NCBI RefSeq assembly: GCF_050916355.1
Contig: NZ_CP136946.1
Span: 372,001 to 436,000 of the forward strand
Direction: 5' to 3'
Origin: Jeongeupia wiesaeckerbachi
Lineage (GTDB): Bacteria; Pseudomonadota; Gammaproteobacteria; Burkholderiales; Chitinibacteraceae
Length of the DNA stretch: 64,000 nt
Shown here: positions 53,578 through 64,000 of the stretch, in pieces
How positions within the stretch are numbered: the first letter of the stretch is position 1
Layout of the letters: each line of letters starts with the position of its first letter
The notes under the pieces: model-generated
Told to the model about the DNA's origin: nothing
Databases searched by the model: none
Seen by the model: only the letters and a program-made list of their open reading frames with translations
Program-made: the position numbers and the translations under genes

Positions 53578-53889
53578 ATGGCGACTCAGCACCAACTCGA
53601 CCCGGCACTAGCCCATCAGGAACAACGCGCTGCACCACCACCGATGTATCGCGTGGTGTTGCTCAACGATGATTACACCCCGATGGAGTTCGTGGTGGAT
53701 GTACTGCAGCAGTTTTTTGCACTGGGTCTTGAACAAGCAACGGTCGTGATGCTCAAAGTTCATAACGAAGGGCGCGGTATCTGTGGGGTCTACCCCAGGG
53801 ATATTGCGGCAACCAAAGTCAGCCAGGTCGGACAGTACGCCCGCCAGCACCAACACCCGCTTCAATGCATCATGGAGGTGAACGAATGA
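53578..53889 (+). CDS. clpS: ClpS adaptor
   Basis: 103 residues. Delivers N-degron proteins to ClpAP. PPPMYRVVLLNDDYTPMEFV, VMLKVHNEGRGICGVYPRDI and the C-terminal QYARQHQHPLQC are canonical; the flexible N-terminal tail is present. ATGA overlap with clpA. Confidence 0.97.
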   Translation: MATQHQLDPALAHQEQRAAPPPMYRVVLLNDDYTPMEFVVDVLQQFFALGLEQATVVMLKVHNEGRGICGVYPRDIAATKVSQVGQYARQHQHPLQCIMEVNE

Positions 53890-56153
53890 TCGCCCAGGAA
53901 CTGGAAGTGAGCCTCCACATGGCCTTCATGGAGGCCAGACAAAAGCGCCACGAGTACATCACGGTCGAGCACCTGCTGCTTGCGCTGCTCGACAATCCGT
54001 CGGCGGCGGAAGTGCTGCGCGCGTGCAGCGCCAATATCGACGAGCTGCGCCGCCAGCTGTCCGACTTCGTCACCGAGCACACACCCGTTGTGTCGGGCAC
54101 TGGCGAGGTCGAAACCCAGCCGACCATCGGCTTCCAGCGCGTCATCCAGCGCGCAATCCTGCACGTGCAAAGCTCGGGCAAGAAGGAGGTCACCGGCGCC
54201 AACGTGCTGGTCGCGATCTTCGGCGAGAAGGACAGCCACGCGGTCTACTTCCTGCACCAGCAAGGGATTACCCGGCTCGATGTCGTCAATTTCATCTCGC
54301 ACGGGATCGCCAAGGCGGGCGGCAGCGCCCAAGCCGCGCCGAAGCCCGAATCGTCCGGCGAAGAGCACGAAGGCGAGGTCGCCGCGGGTGGTGCGCTGGA
54401 GAACTTCACCCAGAACCTGAACCAGCAGGCGCTGGCAGGAAAGATCGACCCACTGATCGGCCGCGATAGCGAGCTGGAGCGCGTGGTGCAGATTCTTTGC
54501 CGCCGCCGCAAGAACAACCCGCTGCTCGTTGGTGAAGCCGGCGTTGGTAAAACCGCGATCGCCGAAGGCTTGGCGCGCCAGATCGTCGAAGGCGATGTCC
54601 CCGACATTCTGGCCGACGCGACGGTCTACGCGCTCGACATGGGCGCCCTGCTTGCCGGCACCAAGTACCGCGGCGATTTCGAGCAGCGTCTCAAGGCCGT
54701 GATCAAGCAGCTGAGCGAAGAACGCAACGCGATCCTGTTCATCGACGAAATCCATACCCTCGTCGGTGCCGGCGCGGCGTCCGGCGGCACGCTCGATGCC
54801 TCCAACCTGCTGAAGCCGGCGCTGTCGAATGGGACGCTCAAGTGCATCGGCGCCACCACGTACACCGAGTACCGTGGCATCTTCGAGAAAGACAACGCGC
54901 TGTCGCGCCGTTTCCAGAAGATCGACGTCGTCGAACCGACCGTGCAGCAGACCATTGAAATTCTCAAGGGCCTGAAAGAGAAATTCGAATCGCACCACGG
55001 TGTGAAGTACACGCTGTCCGCGCTGACGACGGCGGCCGAATTGTCGGCCAAGTACATCAACGATCGCCATTTGCCCGACAAGGCCATTGACGTGATCGAT
55101 GAGGCCGGCGCCGCACAAAAGATTCTGCCGCGCTCGAAGCAGAAAAAAACGATCAACAAGCACGAGATCGAAGAGATCGTCTCGAAGATCGCCCGGATTC
55201 CCCCGAAGAGCGTATCCAACGACGACAAGAGCGCGTTGAAAACACTGGACCGCGACCTGAAGAACGTCGTGTTCGGCCAGGACAAGGCGATTGAAGCCCT
55301 GGCGACGTCGATCAAGATGGCGCGCGCCGGCCTGGGTAACCCGCAGAAACCGATTGGCGCCTTCCTGTTCAGCGGCCCGACCGGTGTCGGCAAGACCGAA
55401 GTCGCGCGGCAATTGGCCTATACCCTCGGCATCGAGCTGATCCGCTTCGATATGTCCGAGTACATGGAACGGCATGCCGTGAGCCGGCTGATTGGCGCGC
55501 CGCCGGGGTACGTCGGTTTCGAACAGGGCGGGCTGATGACCGAGGCGGTCAACAAGCATCCGTATTCGGTACTGCTGCTCGATGAAATCGAGAAGGCGCA
55601 CCCGGACATCTTCAACGTACTGCTGCAGGTGATGGACCACGGCACCCTGACCGACAACAACGGCCGCAAGGCGGATTTCCGCAATGTGATCCTGGTGATG
55701 ACGACCAACGCCGGCGCCGAAAGCCTGAATCGGCCGGTGATGGGCTTCACGGCGAAGAAAGAAACCGGCGACGAGATGCAGGAAATCAAGCGCATGTTCA
55801 CGCCGGAATTCCGCAATCGCCTCGACGCGGTGATTCCGTTCGCGCCGCTGTCGCACGAAATCATCCTGCAGGTCGTCGACAAGTTCCTGCTGCAGCTTGA
55901 AATGCAGCTGCAGGAGAAGAAGGTCGACGCGCACTTCACGCCGGCGCTGAAGGACATGCTGGCGCAGCAAGGTTTTGATCCGCTGATGGGTGCACGTCCG
56001 ATGGCAAGGCTGATTCAGGACACCATCCGCAAGGCGCTGGCCGACGAGCTGCTGTTCGGCAGGCTGACGCACGGCGGTGACGTGACCATCGACGTTGATG
56101 ACGACGACAAGGTCGTATTGGACTTCCCGATCACCGAGCCGGTACCAGCCTGA
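53886..56153 (+). CDS. clpA: ATP-dependent Clp protease ATP-binding subunit ClpA
   Basis: 755 residues. N domain (to about 140), AAA1 with GEAGVGKT, AAA2 with GPTGVGKTEVA, and an IGF-like hexapeptide loop region for ClpP docking. Unfolds substrates for ClpP. Coupled to clpS. Confidence 0.97.
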   Translation: MIAQELEVSLHMAFMEARQKRHEYITVEHLLLALLDNPSAAEVLRACSANIDELRRQLSDFVTEHTPVVSGTGEVETQPTIGFQRVIQRAILHVQSSGKKEVTGANVLVAIFGEKDSHAVYFLHQQGITRLDVVNFISHGIAKAGGSAQAAPKPESSGEEHEGEVAAGGALENFTQNLNQQALAGKIDPLIGRDSELERVVQILCRRRKNNPLLVGEAGVGKTAIAEGLARQIVEGDVPDILADATVYALDMGALLAGTKYRGDFEQRLKAVIKQLSEERNAILFIDEIHTLVGAGAASGGTLDASNLLKPALSNGTLKCIGATTYTEYRGIFEKDNALSRRFQKIDVVEPTVQQTIEILKGLKEKFESHHGVKYTLSALTTAAELSAKYINDRHLPDKAIDVIDEAGAAQKILPRSKQKKTINKHEIEEIVSKIARIPPKSVSNDDKSALKTLDRDLKNVVFGQDKAIEALATSIKMARAGLGNPQKPIGAFLFSGPTGVGKTEVARQLAYTLGIELIRFDMSEYMERHAVSRLIGAPPGYVGFEQGGLMTEAVNKHPYSVLLLDEIEKAHPDIFNVLLQVMDHGTLTDNNGRKADFRNVILVMTTNAGAESLNRPVMGFTAKKETGDEMQEIKRMFTPEFRNRLDAVIPFAPLSHEIILQVVDKFLLQLEMQLQEKKVDAHFTPALKDMLAQQGFDPLMGARPMARLIQDTIRKALADELLFGRLTHGGDVTIDVDDDDKVVLDFPITEPVPA

Positions 56154-56164
56154 TTTCCGCTGCC

Positions 56165-56202
56165 CCAAAAACAAACCCCGCCGAAGCGGGGTTTGTTTTT
56201 GG
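56165..56202. terminator. Bidirectional terminator between clpA and mscS
   Basis: ccaaaaacaaaccccgc-cgaa- and its complement; 17-bp perfect stem with A and T runs on both sides. Confidence 0.92.
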
Positions 56203-56213
56203 GTGACGACTGG

Positions 56214-57056
56214 TTATGGCTGCTGGACGATGACCGTCTGCGCCGGCATCGGTGCCGGGAAGTCGGCACCCAGTACATCCTTGATCATTTTGTTGGTGTC
56301 GAAGTACACCTGCCAGTAGTTGTCGTTGTGGCAGTAGGGCCGCACCGCCAGCACCGGACCAACGAGGTTGAACTCGAGAATCTCCACATCGACGACCGGC
56401 TCGGCCAGCACGTTGGGGATCGCGGCAATACGCGCCTTCAGTGCGGTGATCGCAGCCTGATAATCAGCGGTGCCGGCCAGCTGCGCCTTGAGATCGACGC
56501 GGCGGAACGGGTTGTGGGTGAAGTTCTGGATCGTATCGCTGAAAATCTTGTTGTTTCCGACCAGGGTCAGCACATTGTCCGGCGTGTTGATCGCCGTGGC
56601 GAACAGACCGATTTCCTTGACCGTCCCGGTCACGCCCCCCGCAGAGACGAAATCACCGACCTTGAACGGGCGCAATACGATGATGAACGCACCACCGGCA
56701 AAATTCGCCAACAACCCCGACCAGGCCATCCCGACCGCGAGGCCAAGCGCAGCAATCAGCGCAGCAAACGTCGTCGTCTGGACACCAAAGTAGCCGAGGA
56801 TGCCGACCACCAGCAGGATGTTGAGCGTCACGGTGATGACCGAACCGACATAGCGCAATACGGTCGGGTCGACCTTCTGTTTTTCCAGCGACTTCTGCAC
56901 CAATCCGACGGCAAAGTTGATCAGCCAGCGACCGATCACCCAGAAGGCGATCGCGACCAGAATTTTGACGCCAAACGCCGCAGCGTAATCGGTGACCAGC
57001 GTTTGCAACTGGCCTGCTTTCTGGATGCCTGCGTCGACAATGCTTGATTCAGCCAT
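56214..57056 (-). CDS. mscS: Small-conductance mechanosensitive channel MscS
   Basis: 280 residues. Three membrane segments; the pore-lining third segment is GLAVGMAWSGLLANFAGGAF, followed by LRPFKVGDFVSAGGVTGTV and the beta and alpha/beta domains. Length is that of E. coli MscS. Osmotic down-shock valve in the inner membrane. Confidence 0.95.
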   Translation of the reverse strand: MAESSIVDAGIQKAGQLQTLVTDYAAAFGVKILVAIAFWVIGRWLINFAVGLVQKSLEKQKVDPTVLRYVGSVITVTLNILLVVGILGYFGVQTTTFAALIAALGLAVGMAWSGLLANFAGGAFIIVLRPFKVGDFVSAGGVTGTVKEIGLFATAINTPDNVLTLVGNNKIFSDTIQNFTHNPFRRVDLKAQLAGTADYQAAITALKARIAAIPNVLAEPVVDVEILEFNLVGPVLAVRPYCHNDNYWQVYFDTNKMIKDVLGADFPAPMPAQTVIVQQP

Positions 57057-57123
57057 GGTTCTCCCCTTAAGTTCGGCTTGGTCTTACGTCAAGCTAGCAT
57101 ATGTGAATTCACCCGCTCTCGCC

Positions 57124-58029
57124 TCAGCTTTTTCGCCGTGGATGGTGCTGATGCAGCGCCTGCAGCCGGGCTCGGGCGATATGGGTATAAATCTGCGTCG
57201 TGCCAATATCGGCATGACCAAGCAGGCTCTGCACGATGCGCAGGTCAGCGCCGTGATCAAGCAGATGCGTGGCGAACGCATGGCGCAAAACATGCGGGCT
57301 GAGCTTGCCCGGGTCGATGCCCGATTCGGCCGCATATTGCTTGATGATGTACCAGGCCCCCTGACGCGTCATCGGCTCGCCACGCTGATTGACGAAGACG
57401 GTTGGTGCGAACCGCCCGGCAACCAGCAGGCTCCGCGCCTCCTGGAGATAGCGCTTGAGCCAGTCCTGCGCCACCTCACCGACCGGCACCAAACGCTGCT
57501 TGTCGCCCTTGCCGTGCAGCACGGTCAGATAACCATCGCCCAGATGTAGGGCGTCGCTGCCGAGCGCAACGATTTCAGACACGCGCAGACCGGTGGCATA
57601 CATCAACTCGAGCATCGCCCGGTCGCGCAAGCCGGCCGGCAAATCGGTATCGGGCGCGGCCAACAGCGCCTCGACCTGCGCCTCGGTCAGCGCCTTGGGC
57701 AGCGGTCGTACCCGCTTGGGCGAACGCAGCGTGTCGGTCGGATCTTCGGCGATGCGGTCGTTCTGCTGCCAGTGCCGATAAAACTTGCGCAGGCTGGCCA
57801 GTCTGCGCGCCAGCGTTGCGGCCTTGAGCGTGCGCGCCTGCCGGGCGAGGAAGGCCTGTACATCGTCGCGTCGGGCCGCCAGCAGCCCGATGCCGTTCTC
57901 CTTCAGCCAGTCCGCCCAGATGCCGAGGTCGAGTCGATAGCTGTTCACCGTATGCATCGCCAGCTGCTCGGCCAGCCAGATCGCATCGACGAATTCGTCG
58001 ATCAGCGCCTCGTCCTCGGGGCGTCTCAA
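57124..58029 (-). CDS. xerD: Tyrosine recombinase XerD
   Basis: 301 residues. Chromosome dimer resolution at dif with XerC. All catalytic residues are visible: Arg in ATGLRVSEI, Lys in GKGDKQRLVPV, HVLRHAFATHLL, and LLGHADIGTTQIYTH with the nucleophilic Tyr. TTG start at 58029 overlaps the ogt stop (TTGA) and gives the family length; XerD over XerC from QIYTHIARARLQALHQHHPR. Confidence 0.93.
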   Translation of the reverse strand: MRRPEDEALIDEFVDAIWLAEQLAMHTVNSYRLDLGIWADWLKENGIGLLAARRDDVQAFLARQARTLKAATLARRLASLRKFYRHWQQNDRIAEDPTDTLRSPKRVRPLPKALTEAQVEALLAAPDTDLPAGLRDRAMLELMYATGLRVSEIVALGSDALHLGDGYLTVLHGKGDKQRLVPVGEVAQDWLKRYLQEARSLLVAGRFAPTVFVNQRGEPMTRQGAWYIIKQYAAESGIDPGKLSPHVLRHAFATHLLDHGADLRIVQSLLGHADIGTTQIYTHIARARLQALHQHHPRRKS

Positions 58030-58517
58030 CGCAGCCAGCCTTCGTGCCCCAGCAGCCGTCGCTTGATCGGCAACCAGTCGATTCCGAGCCGATTGGCGTT
58101 GAAGCCACCGAGCCCGTTGCCTGCCACCACGCGATGGCACGGAATCAGGATTGGCAAGGGATTGGCGCCGCAGGCGCCACCAACAGCACGGGCGCTCGAA
58201 CTCAGCGTCGCGGCAATCTCGCCGTAGCGCAGCACCTGCCCCGGAGGAATGGCTGCAATCGCCTGCCAGACCCGCCGCTGATGCTCGGTGCCTTCCGGTC
58301 GGTACGGCAGGTCGAAACGAAAGCATGCATCGTCAAAATAGGCGGCGAGCTGCCTTGTCGTTTCGACCAGCAAGCCGGCAGCCGGCGCGCGAAGCGGTGC
58401 ATCGGCGGGGAGAAAATCCAGCCGCAGCAATACATCGTCGGCTGCGTACAGGCCCAGCGGCCCGACGGGGCTGGCAACAATGGCGTGATAATCGGCGTAC
58501 TCGATCGGATTCAGCAT
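58026..58517 (-). CDS. ogt: Methylated-DNA-protein-cysteine methyltransferase
   Basis: 163 residues. Suicide repair of O6-methylguanine. PIPCHRVVAGNGLGGF-type active site (ILIPCHRVVAGNGLGGFNAN) and the upstream helix-turn-helix HQRRVWQAIAAIPPGQVLRY. No AraC (Ada) domain. Start ATG 58517. Operon with xerD. Confidence 0.94.
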   Translation of the reverse strand: MLNPIEYADYHAIVASPVGPLGLYAADDVLLRLDFLPADAPLRAPAAGLLVETTRQLAAYFDDACFRFDLPYRPEGTEHQRRVWQAIAAIPPGQVLRYGEIAATLSSSARAVGGACGANPLPILIPCHRVVAGNGLGGFNANRLGIDWLPIKRRLLGHEGWLR

Positions 58518-58566
58518 GGGCCCCTCGATGGCAAGTGTGCGTGTACGACATGATATCGCCGGGCAT

Positions 58567-58597
58567 AAAAAACGCGGGACCGAAGTCCCGCGTTTTT
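58567..58597 (-). terminator. Terminator of the rpsP-rplS operon
   Basis: aaaaaacgcgggac-cgaa-gtcccgcgttttt; ends the minus-strand rpsP-rimM-trmD-rplS transcript. Confidence 0.9.
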
Positions 58598-58614
58598 CCG
58601 CAGAAGGCGTCGCC

Positions 58615-58995
58615 TTACTTGGCGGCAGCCACGGTCTTGCGAGCCGGCAGCTTTTCCTTGATACGTGCGGACTTGCCCGAACGATCGCGGAGGTAGTACA
58701 GCTTGGCGCGACGCACATCACCACGACGCTTCACTTCGATCGCAGCGACCAGCGGCGAGAACGTCTGGAAGGTACGCTCAACGCCTTCGCCCGACGAAAT
58801 CTTGCGAACGATGAACGAGCTGTTGAGGCCGCGGTTACGCTTGGCGATCACGACGCCTTCGTAAGCCTGCAGACGCTCACGCGTGCCTTCCTTCACCTTG
58901 ACCTGAACGATCACGGTGTCACCCGGTGCGAATTCCGGCACGGTCTTGCCCAGGCGAGCGATTTCTTCTTGTTCGAGTTGCTGAATCAGGTTCAT
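58615..58995 (-). CDS. rplS: 50S ribosomal protein L19
   Basis: 126 residues. MNLIQQLEQEEIARLGKTVP, KEGTRERLQAYEGVVIAKRN and RRGDVRRAKLYYLRDRSGKS are diagnostic. Last gene of the operon. Confidence 0.98.
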   Translation of the reverse strand: MNLIQQLEQEEIARLGKTVPEFAPGDTVIVQVKVKEGTRERLQAYEGVVIAKRNRGLNSSFIVRKISSGEGVERTFQTFSPLVAAIEVKRRGDVRRAKLYYLRDRSGKSARIKEKLPARKTVAAAK

Positions 58996-59024
58996 TGCAT
59001 TACTCCTTGCGAAGCTTGTTCCTT

Positions 59025-59801
59025 CTACCCGCAATCGGGCGAGCCGGTCAGGCCGGACTCAGACTGGAATTCAGTCAGAAGACGAGCTTCCTCTTTGGAA
59101 AGCTGGCGATCCGCGAGCAAATCCGGGCGACGCAACCAAGTGCGGCCCAGCGCCTGCTTCAAGCGCCAGCGACGTATGTTGGCATGATTTCCCGAAAGTA
59201 GAACTTCCGGAACCGCCATACCGCGGTAATCTTCGGGACGGGTGTAATGCGGGCAATCCAGCAACCCGTCCACAAACGAATCTTCTTCGGCACTCGCCTG
59301 GGTATTGAGCACCCCGGGCCAGAGCCTGGCGATCGCATCGATCAGCACCATCGCCGGCAATTCGCCACCCGACAGCACGTAATCGCCGATCGAGACTTCC
59401 TCGTCGACCTGCCGCTGGATCAGCCGCTCGTCGACGCCTTCGTATCGGCCACACAACAGCACCAGACCGTCCAGCCCGGCAAGTTCGACCGCCTTGGCAT
59501 GCGACAGACGCTGCCCCTGCGGCGACAGATACACCACCCGACTCGTTGCCCCTCGCTCGCGCTGCCGCAGCTTGGCGGCTTCGATTGCAAGTTCCAACGG
59601 CTCGGGTTGCATCACCATGCCGGGACCGCCGCCAAAGGGGCGATCATCGACACGCCGATAATTGTCGGTGGTGAAATCTCGCGGATTCCACGTTTGCAGC
59701 GCGAAGATGCCGAGGTCCACTGCCCTGCGCGTCACCCCATGCAGGGTAATCGCATCGAACATTTCCGGAAACAGCGTGACGACGTCGATTTGCCGCGTCA
59801 T
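59025..59801 (-). CDS. trmD: tRNA (guanine37-N1)-methyltransferase
   Basis: 258 residues. SPOUT enzyme with a trefoil knot: DDRPFGGGPGMVMQPEPLEL, LLCGRYEGVDERLIQRQVDE and SIGDYVLSGGELPAMVLIDA. Directly downstream of rimM (stop 59807, start 59801). Confidence 0.98.
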   Translation of the reverse strand: MTRQIDVVTLFPEMFDAITLHGVTRRAVDLGIFALQTWNPRDFTTDNYRRVDDRPFGGGPGMVMQPEPLELAIEAAKLRQRERGATSRVVYLSPQGQRLSHAKAVELAGLDGLVLLCGRYEGVDERLIQRQVDEEVSIGDYVLSGGELPAMVLIDAIARLWPGVLNTQASAEEDSFVDGLLDCPHYTRPEDYRGMAVPEVLLSGNHANIRRWRLKQALGRTWLRRPDLLADRQLSKEEARLLTEFQSESGLTGSPDCG

Positions 59802-59806
59802 ACCGC

Positions 59807-60340
59807 TCAGTAATCCAGGCCCCAGTCGACCGTGATGCTGCGCGTCTCGGTATCGACCTTGAGCACCACCTGCGCCACGAAAGGCAGCAGGCGCTCGGTT
59901 TCGCCGTCACGCACGACCAACACATCGTTGGCGCCGGTGGCGAACAGCTTGTCGACCACGCCCAGCGACTCGGCAGCCGTGTTGACCACGGCCATACCGA
60001 CCAGGTCGGCCCAGTAATACTCGCCCTCTTCGGCGGCCGGCATCAGACTGCGCGGCACAGCGACTTCGCAACCTTTGAGCGCAAACGCGCCATCGCGGTC
60101 ATCGACGCCGAGCAGCTTGGCAGCAAGCTTCTTGGTATGCACCGCGCCCTCTTCGAGGACACAGGCGCACCACTCGCCGTTACGCTTGAGCCACCAGGTG
60201 TCGTAGTCGAGCAGGCTATCGGCGTGTTCGGTATCGGCAACGACGTTCAGCCAGCCGCGAATGCCAAACGCCCCGCTCACATACCCCATGACGACCAGGT
60301 CGTCCGGGACAATCTGCGGGGCAGAAGGAGTGCGTACCAC
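59807..60340 (-). CDS. rimM: 16S rRNA processing protein RimM
   Basis: 177 residues. GYVSGAFGIRGWLNVVADTE at the start, PRC-barrel with EYYWADLVGMAVVN and LPFVAQVVLKVDTETRSITV. 30S maturation with S19. Start GTG 60340, eight bases after rpsP. Confidence 0.96.
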   Translation of the reverse strand: MVRTPSAPQIVPDDLVVMGYVSGAFGIRGWLNVVADTEHADSLLDYDTWWLKRNGEWCACVLEEGAVHTKKLAAKLLGVDDRDGAFALKGCEVAVPRSLMPAAEEGEYYWADLVGMAVVNTAAESLGVVDKLFATGANDVLVVRDGETERLLPFVAQVVLKVDTETRSITVDWGLDY

Positions 60341-60347
60341 GGCGAGC

Positions 60348-60599
60348 TTACGCTGCGACCGGGGTGTAGCCCTTCAGCAGCTTGGCAACCGAGTCGTTCA
60401 CTTGTGCGCCGACGCCGATCCAGTAGTTGACGCGGTCCATCTTCAGACGCAGGCCTTCTTCGCTTTCAGCAGCCAGCGGGTTGTAGAAACCCACGCGCTC
60501 GATGAAGCGGCCGTCGCGACGGTTGCGCGAATCGGAAACAACGACGTTGTAGAACGGGCGGTTCTTGGCGCCGCCGCGGGCAAGACGAATCACAACCAT
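60348..60599 (-). CDS. rpsP: 30S ribosomal protein S16
   Basis: 83 residues. MVVIRLARGGAKNRPFYNVV and RFIERVGFYNPLA are canonical. First gene of the operon. Confidence 0.98.
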   Translation of the reverse strand: MVVIRLARGGAKNRPFYNVVVSDSRNRRDGRFIERVGFYNPLAAESEEGLRLKMDRVNYWIGVGAQVNDSVAKLLKGYTPVAA

Positions 60600-60699
60600 G
60601 TCAGATATCCAGTAAATCGGTTTATGCGAAACAGGCGATTGTACGAGAAAAAGTCAAGCCTGTACAAGCCCGTCGAGCGGTACAACAGCGATGCGGCGC

Positions 60700-62049
<1,350 letters not shown>

Positions 62050-62128
62050 GAATACGACCCTTTGCCGGTCCGCGCGGGCGCGACCGCTGTTAAACTGTGG
62101 ATTCCCGCATTCTACCCGATTTGGCTTC

Positions 62129-62935
62129 GTGACCTGGTTCGCAGCTTCCGCGCTCGTCGTCTACCTTGGCCTGGGGTGGCACTTCTGCCGCACCCGCCTT
62201 TCCGCTGCCGCACCGCAGCGGCCGCTGCTTGAGCACGGCGTGCTGCTGCTCGCGCTGGCGTTGCACGGCTTGTCGCTGTGGCCGCACCTTGCTCAGAGCC
62301 CGCTGCACTTCGGCGCCGCCGAGGCGTTGTCGCTGACGGCGTGGCTGGCCCTGCTGCTCTACCTGGTCGGCCATCTCGCCTATCGACTGGAGGGCTTGCA
62401 GCCGGTCCTGCTGGTCCTCGTCTGCACGATGCTGGGCATCAGCTTGATGCTACCGCCCGGGCACGCACTGACCTATCCGCAAAGCGCTGTGTCGCGATTG
62501 CATTTCCTGACGGCCATGCTGGCCTACGGCCTGTTCGTCAACGCCGCCGGCATCGCGATCCTGATGCGGGTGGCCGACCGTCGCCTGCATCACGCCGATG
62601 CGCATGTGCTGATCCGCCAGCTACCCCCATTGCTGGCGCTTGAGCGCCTGCTGTTCGCCTGCGTCGGCGTCGGCTTTGCCATGCTCAGCGTTGCGCTGAT
62701 CACCGGCACCGTGTTTGCCGAGCATATCTATGGCCGTGCTCCGGGCATCGGGCACAAGATCGTCTTTTCGGTCGCCGCCTGGCTGTGCTTTGCGGCACTG
62801 CTACTGGGCCGATCCTTGCTTGGCTGGCGCGGCCGGATCGCCACGCGCATCACGCTCGCCGGCTGCATTCTGCTGCTGCTCGGCTATGCCGGCACCCGTT
62901 TCGTGCTCGAAACGCTGCTGCGTCACGGCGCCTGA
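62129..62935 (+). CDS. CcsA/YpjD-like inner membrane protein
   Basis: 268 residues from GTG 62129, eight membrane segments. Cytochrome c assembly (CcsA-like) domain in the C-terminal two thirds (ISLMLPPGHALTYPQSAVSR, GHKIVFSVAAWLCFAALLLG). The ffh-ypjD-yfjD order is conserved in proteobacteria. YpjD is linked to magnesium transporter YfjD (CorB) rather than to heme. Start uncertain by a few codons. Confidence 0.85.
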   Translation: MTWFAASALVVYLGLGWHFCRTRLSAAAPQRPLLEHGVLLLALALHGLSLWPHLAQSPLHFGAAEALSLTAWLALLLYLVGHLAYRLEGLQPVLLVLVCTMLGISLMLPPGHALTYPQSAVSRLHFLTAMLAYGLFVNAAGIAILMRVADRRLHHADAHVLIRQLPPLLALERLLFACVGVGFAMLSVALITGTVFAEHIYGRAPGIGHKIVFSVAAWLCFAALLLGRSLLGWRGRIATRITLAGCILLLLGYAGTRFVLETLLRHGA

Positions 62936-62996
62936 TCGCCTGCTATAACCCCTTTCTATACTGACCGGGCGCCAGCCCAACGACACGGACCTCTGC

Positions 62997-64000
62997 GTGG
63001 AAGACATTCCGATATCGGCCTTGTTCATCGCCCTGCTCGCCTGCCTGGCAAGCTCTGCGTTCTTTTCCGCCGCGGAAACGGCCATGATGGCGATCAACCG
63101 CTATCGCCTCGCCGGCAAGGTTCGCCAAGGCCTCCGCGCTGCCGTGCGCACGCAGAAACTGCTGAACGAAACCGAAAAGCTGCTCGGCGTCATCCTGCTC
63201 GGCAATACGATCATCAATACCGCCTCGGCAACGCTCGCCGCCTTGATCACCGCACGGCTGTTTGCCGGCAACGAGCTCGCCCTTGGCGTCGCAACGCTGA
63301 TGGTTGCGTTTGCGATTCTGGTGTTCTCCGAAGCGACTCCGAAAGTGATCGCTGCCACCCATGCCGAAGCGGTCGCCTATTTCGCCAGCGGCCCGCTCGC
63401 AGTCCTGCTGCGGGTGTTCTACCCGGCGGTCTGGATCGTCAACGTCGTCGTTGATACGCTGCTGCGTACCTTGCGCCTGCGCAAACCCTCGGGCGACAAC
63501 ACGGCGCTGTCACCGGACGAGCTGCGCTTGCTGGTGCTGGAATCCGGGCGCTTTATGGAGAAGAAGCACCACACCATCCTGCTCAACTTGTTCGAGCTGG
63601 CCAACGTCACCGTCGACGACGTCATGACGCCCCGCCACCAGATGGAAATGGTCGACCTGGACCTGCCGAGCGACCTGCTGCGGCAGGAGCTGTTCACCAG
63701 CCACCATTCCCGCCTGCCGATCTACGCCGGCAATCCGGACAATGTGCTCGGCATCCTGCCGGCGCGCAAACTGCTGTCGTTGACCGAGGCCGACACCGAT
63801 GCCGACGCGGTGCGCTCGCTGATGCGCCAGCCTTACTTCATCCCGTCGGGCACGCCGCTGTTTACCCAGCTGCAGAATTTTCAGGAAAACCACCGCCGCA
63901 TGGGGCTGGTCGTCGACGAATATGGCGAGCTGCTCGGGCTGGTCACGCTCGAAGACATCCTTGAGCAAATGATCGGCGAATTCACCACCCAGTCACCGGC
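62997..64000 (+). CDS. CorC/YfjD (CNNM-CBS) family transporter, 3' end missing
   Basis: 334 residues seen, cut by the window end. Four-segment CNNM domain: SALFIALLACLASSAFFSAA, ETAMMAINRYRL, LLGVILLGNTIINTASATLA and FSEATPKVIAA, then the CBS pair starting DDVMTPRHQMEMVDLD and ending at VVDEYGELLGLVTLEDILEQ. Magnesium efflux or cofactor of it in the family. GTG 62997 start, 61 bases after the YpjD-like gene; likely co-transcribed. Confidence 0.92.
   Translation, partial: MEDIPISALFIALLACLASSAFFSAAETAMMAINRYRLAGKVRQGLRAAVRTQKLLNETEKLLGVILLGNTIINTASATLAALITARLFAGNELALGVATLMVAFAILVFSEATPKVIAATHAEAVAYFASGPLAVLLRVFYPAVWIVNVVVDTLLRTLRLRKPSGDNTALSPDELRLLVLESGRFMEKKHHTILLNLFELANVTVDDVMTPRHQMEMVDLDLPSDLLRQELFTSHHSRLPIYAGNPDNVLGILPARKLLSLTEADTDADAVRSLMRQPYFIPSGTPLFTQLQNFQENHRRMGLVVDEYGELLGLVTLEDILEQMIGEFTTQSP

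Noticed and set aside
53862..56174. A 770-codon open frame opposite clpA
   Set aside because: Mirror of clpA codon structure; its translation has no family features.

Overview
The window is 64 kb of GC-rich bacterial chromosome with dense, short-spaced genes. Gene order and protein style point to a Betaproteobacterium, most likely of the Neisseriales (Chromobacteriaceae/Chitinibacteraceae-like). The signs are the blocks ffh-rpsP-rimM-trmD-rplS, exbB-exbD-lpxK-kdsB-adk, rsmI/lpoA/yraN/diaA/dolP and clpS-clpA, LPS (Kdo, lipid A) genes, and a MutL that keeps the endonuclease motif. The taxon is an inference; no rRNA is present.

Layout. 1-3.9 kb: 3' part of recQ, a strong promoter plus terminator that may make a small RNA, guaC, and a secreted endonuclease I. 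3.9-7.0 kb: an AT-richer island that reads as a decayed chromosomal integron, with an integrase pseudogene on the minus strand followed by five gene cassettes and their attC sites (three genes of unknown function, one GFA-family, one YdeI/OmpD-associated family). 7.4-9.0 kb: a Cache-HAMP sensor without an output domain and a small partner. 9-17.4 kb: ybbP-ybbA/tesA, tandem BON lipoproteins, diaA, yraN, lpoA, rsmI, tRNA-Leu(CAA). 17.4-20.8 kb: SDR/LysR pair, and speG beside a PACE-type efflux protein (a plausible polyamine detoxification pair). 20.8-24.4 kb: mutL-membrane protein-miaA.

24.7-30.4 kb: an enhancer-binding protein, then a sigma-54 promoter with two matching 16-bp palindromes driving a ketone-body operon (hydroxybutyrate permease, 3-hydroxybutyrate dehydrogenase, CoA-transferase A and B). 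30.4-32.4 kb: MarC and a PPi-type phosphofructokinase. 32.5-36.5 kb: a four-gene operon (circularly permuted ATP-grasp, alpha-E, transglutaminase-like, Anbu proteasome-type peptidase) behind a near-consensus sigma-54 promoter. This is the most interesting poorly understood intact system here. 36.5-41.8 kb: zinc-ribbon protein, glycosyltransferase, then adk, kdsB, Trm112-like, lpxK, exbD, exbB on the minus strand. 42-56 kb: xseA, VOC protein, prolyl-4-hydroxylase-like dioxygenase, purB, DUF945 protein, DegV, mnmA-nudJ, rluE, icd, cold-shock gene, clpS-clpA. 56-64 kb: mscS, xerD-ogt, rplS-trmD-rimM-rpsP, ffh, a CcsA/YpjD-like membrane protein and a CorC/YfjD-like protein cut by the window end.

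Most genes are ordinary housekeeping. The accessory content is the integron, the sensor pair, the polyamine pair, and the two sigma-54 operons.
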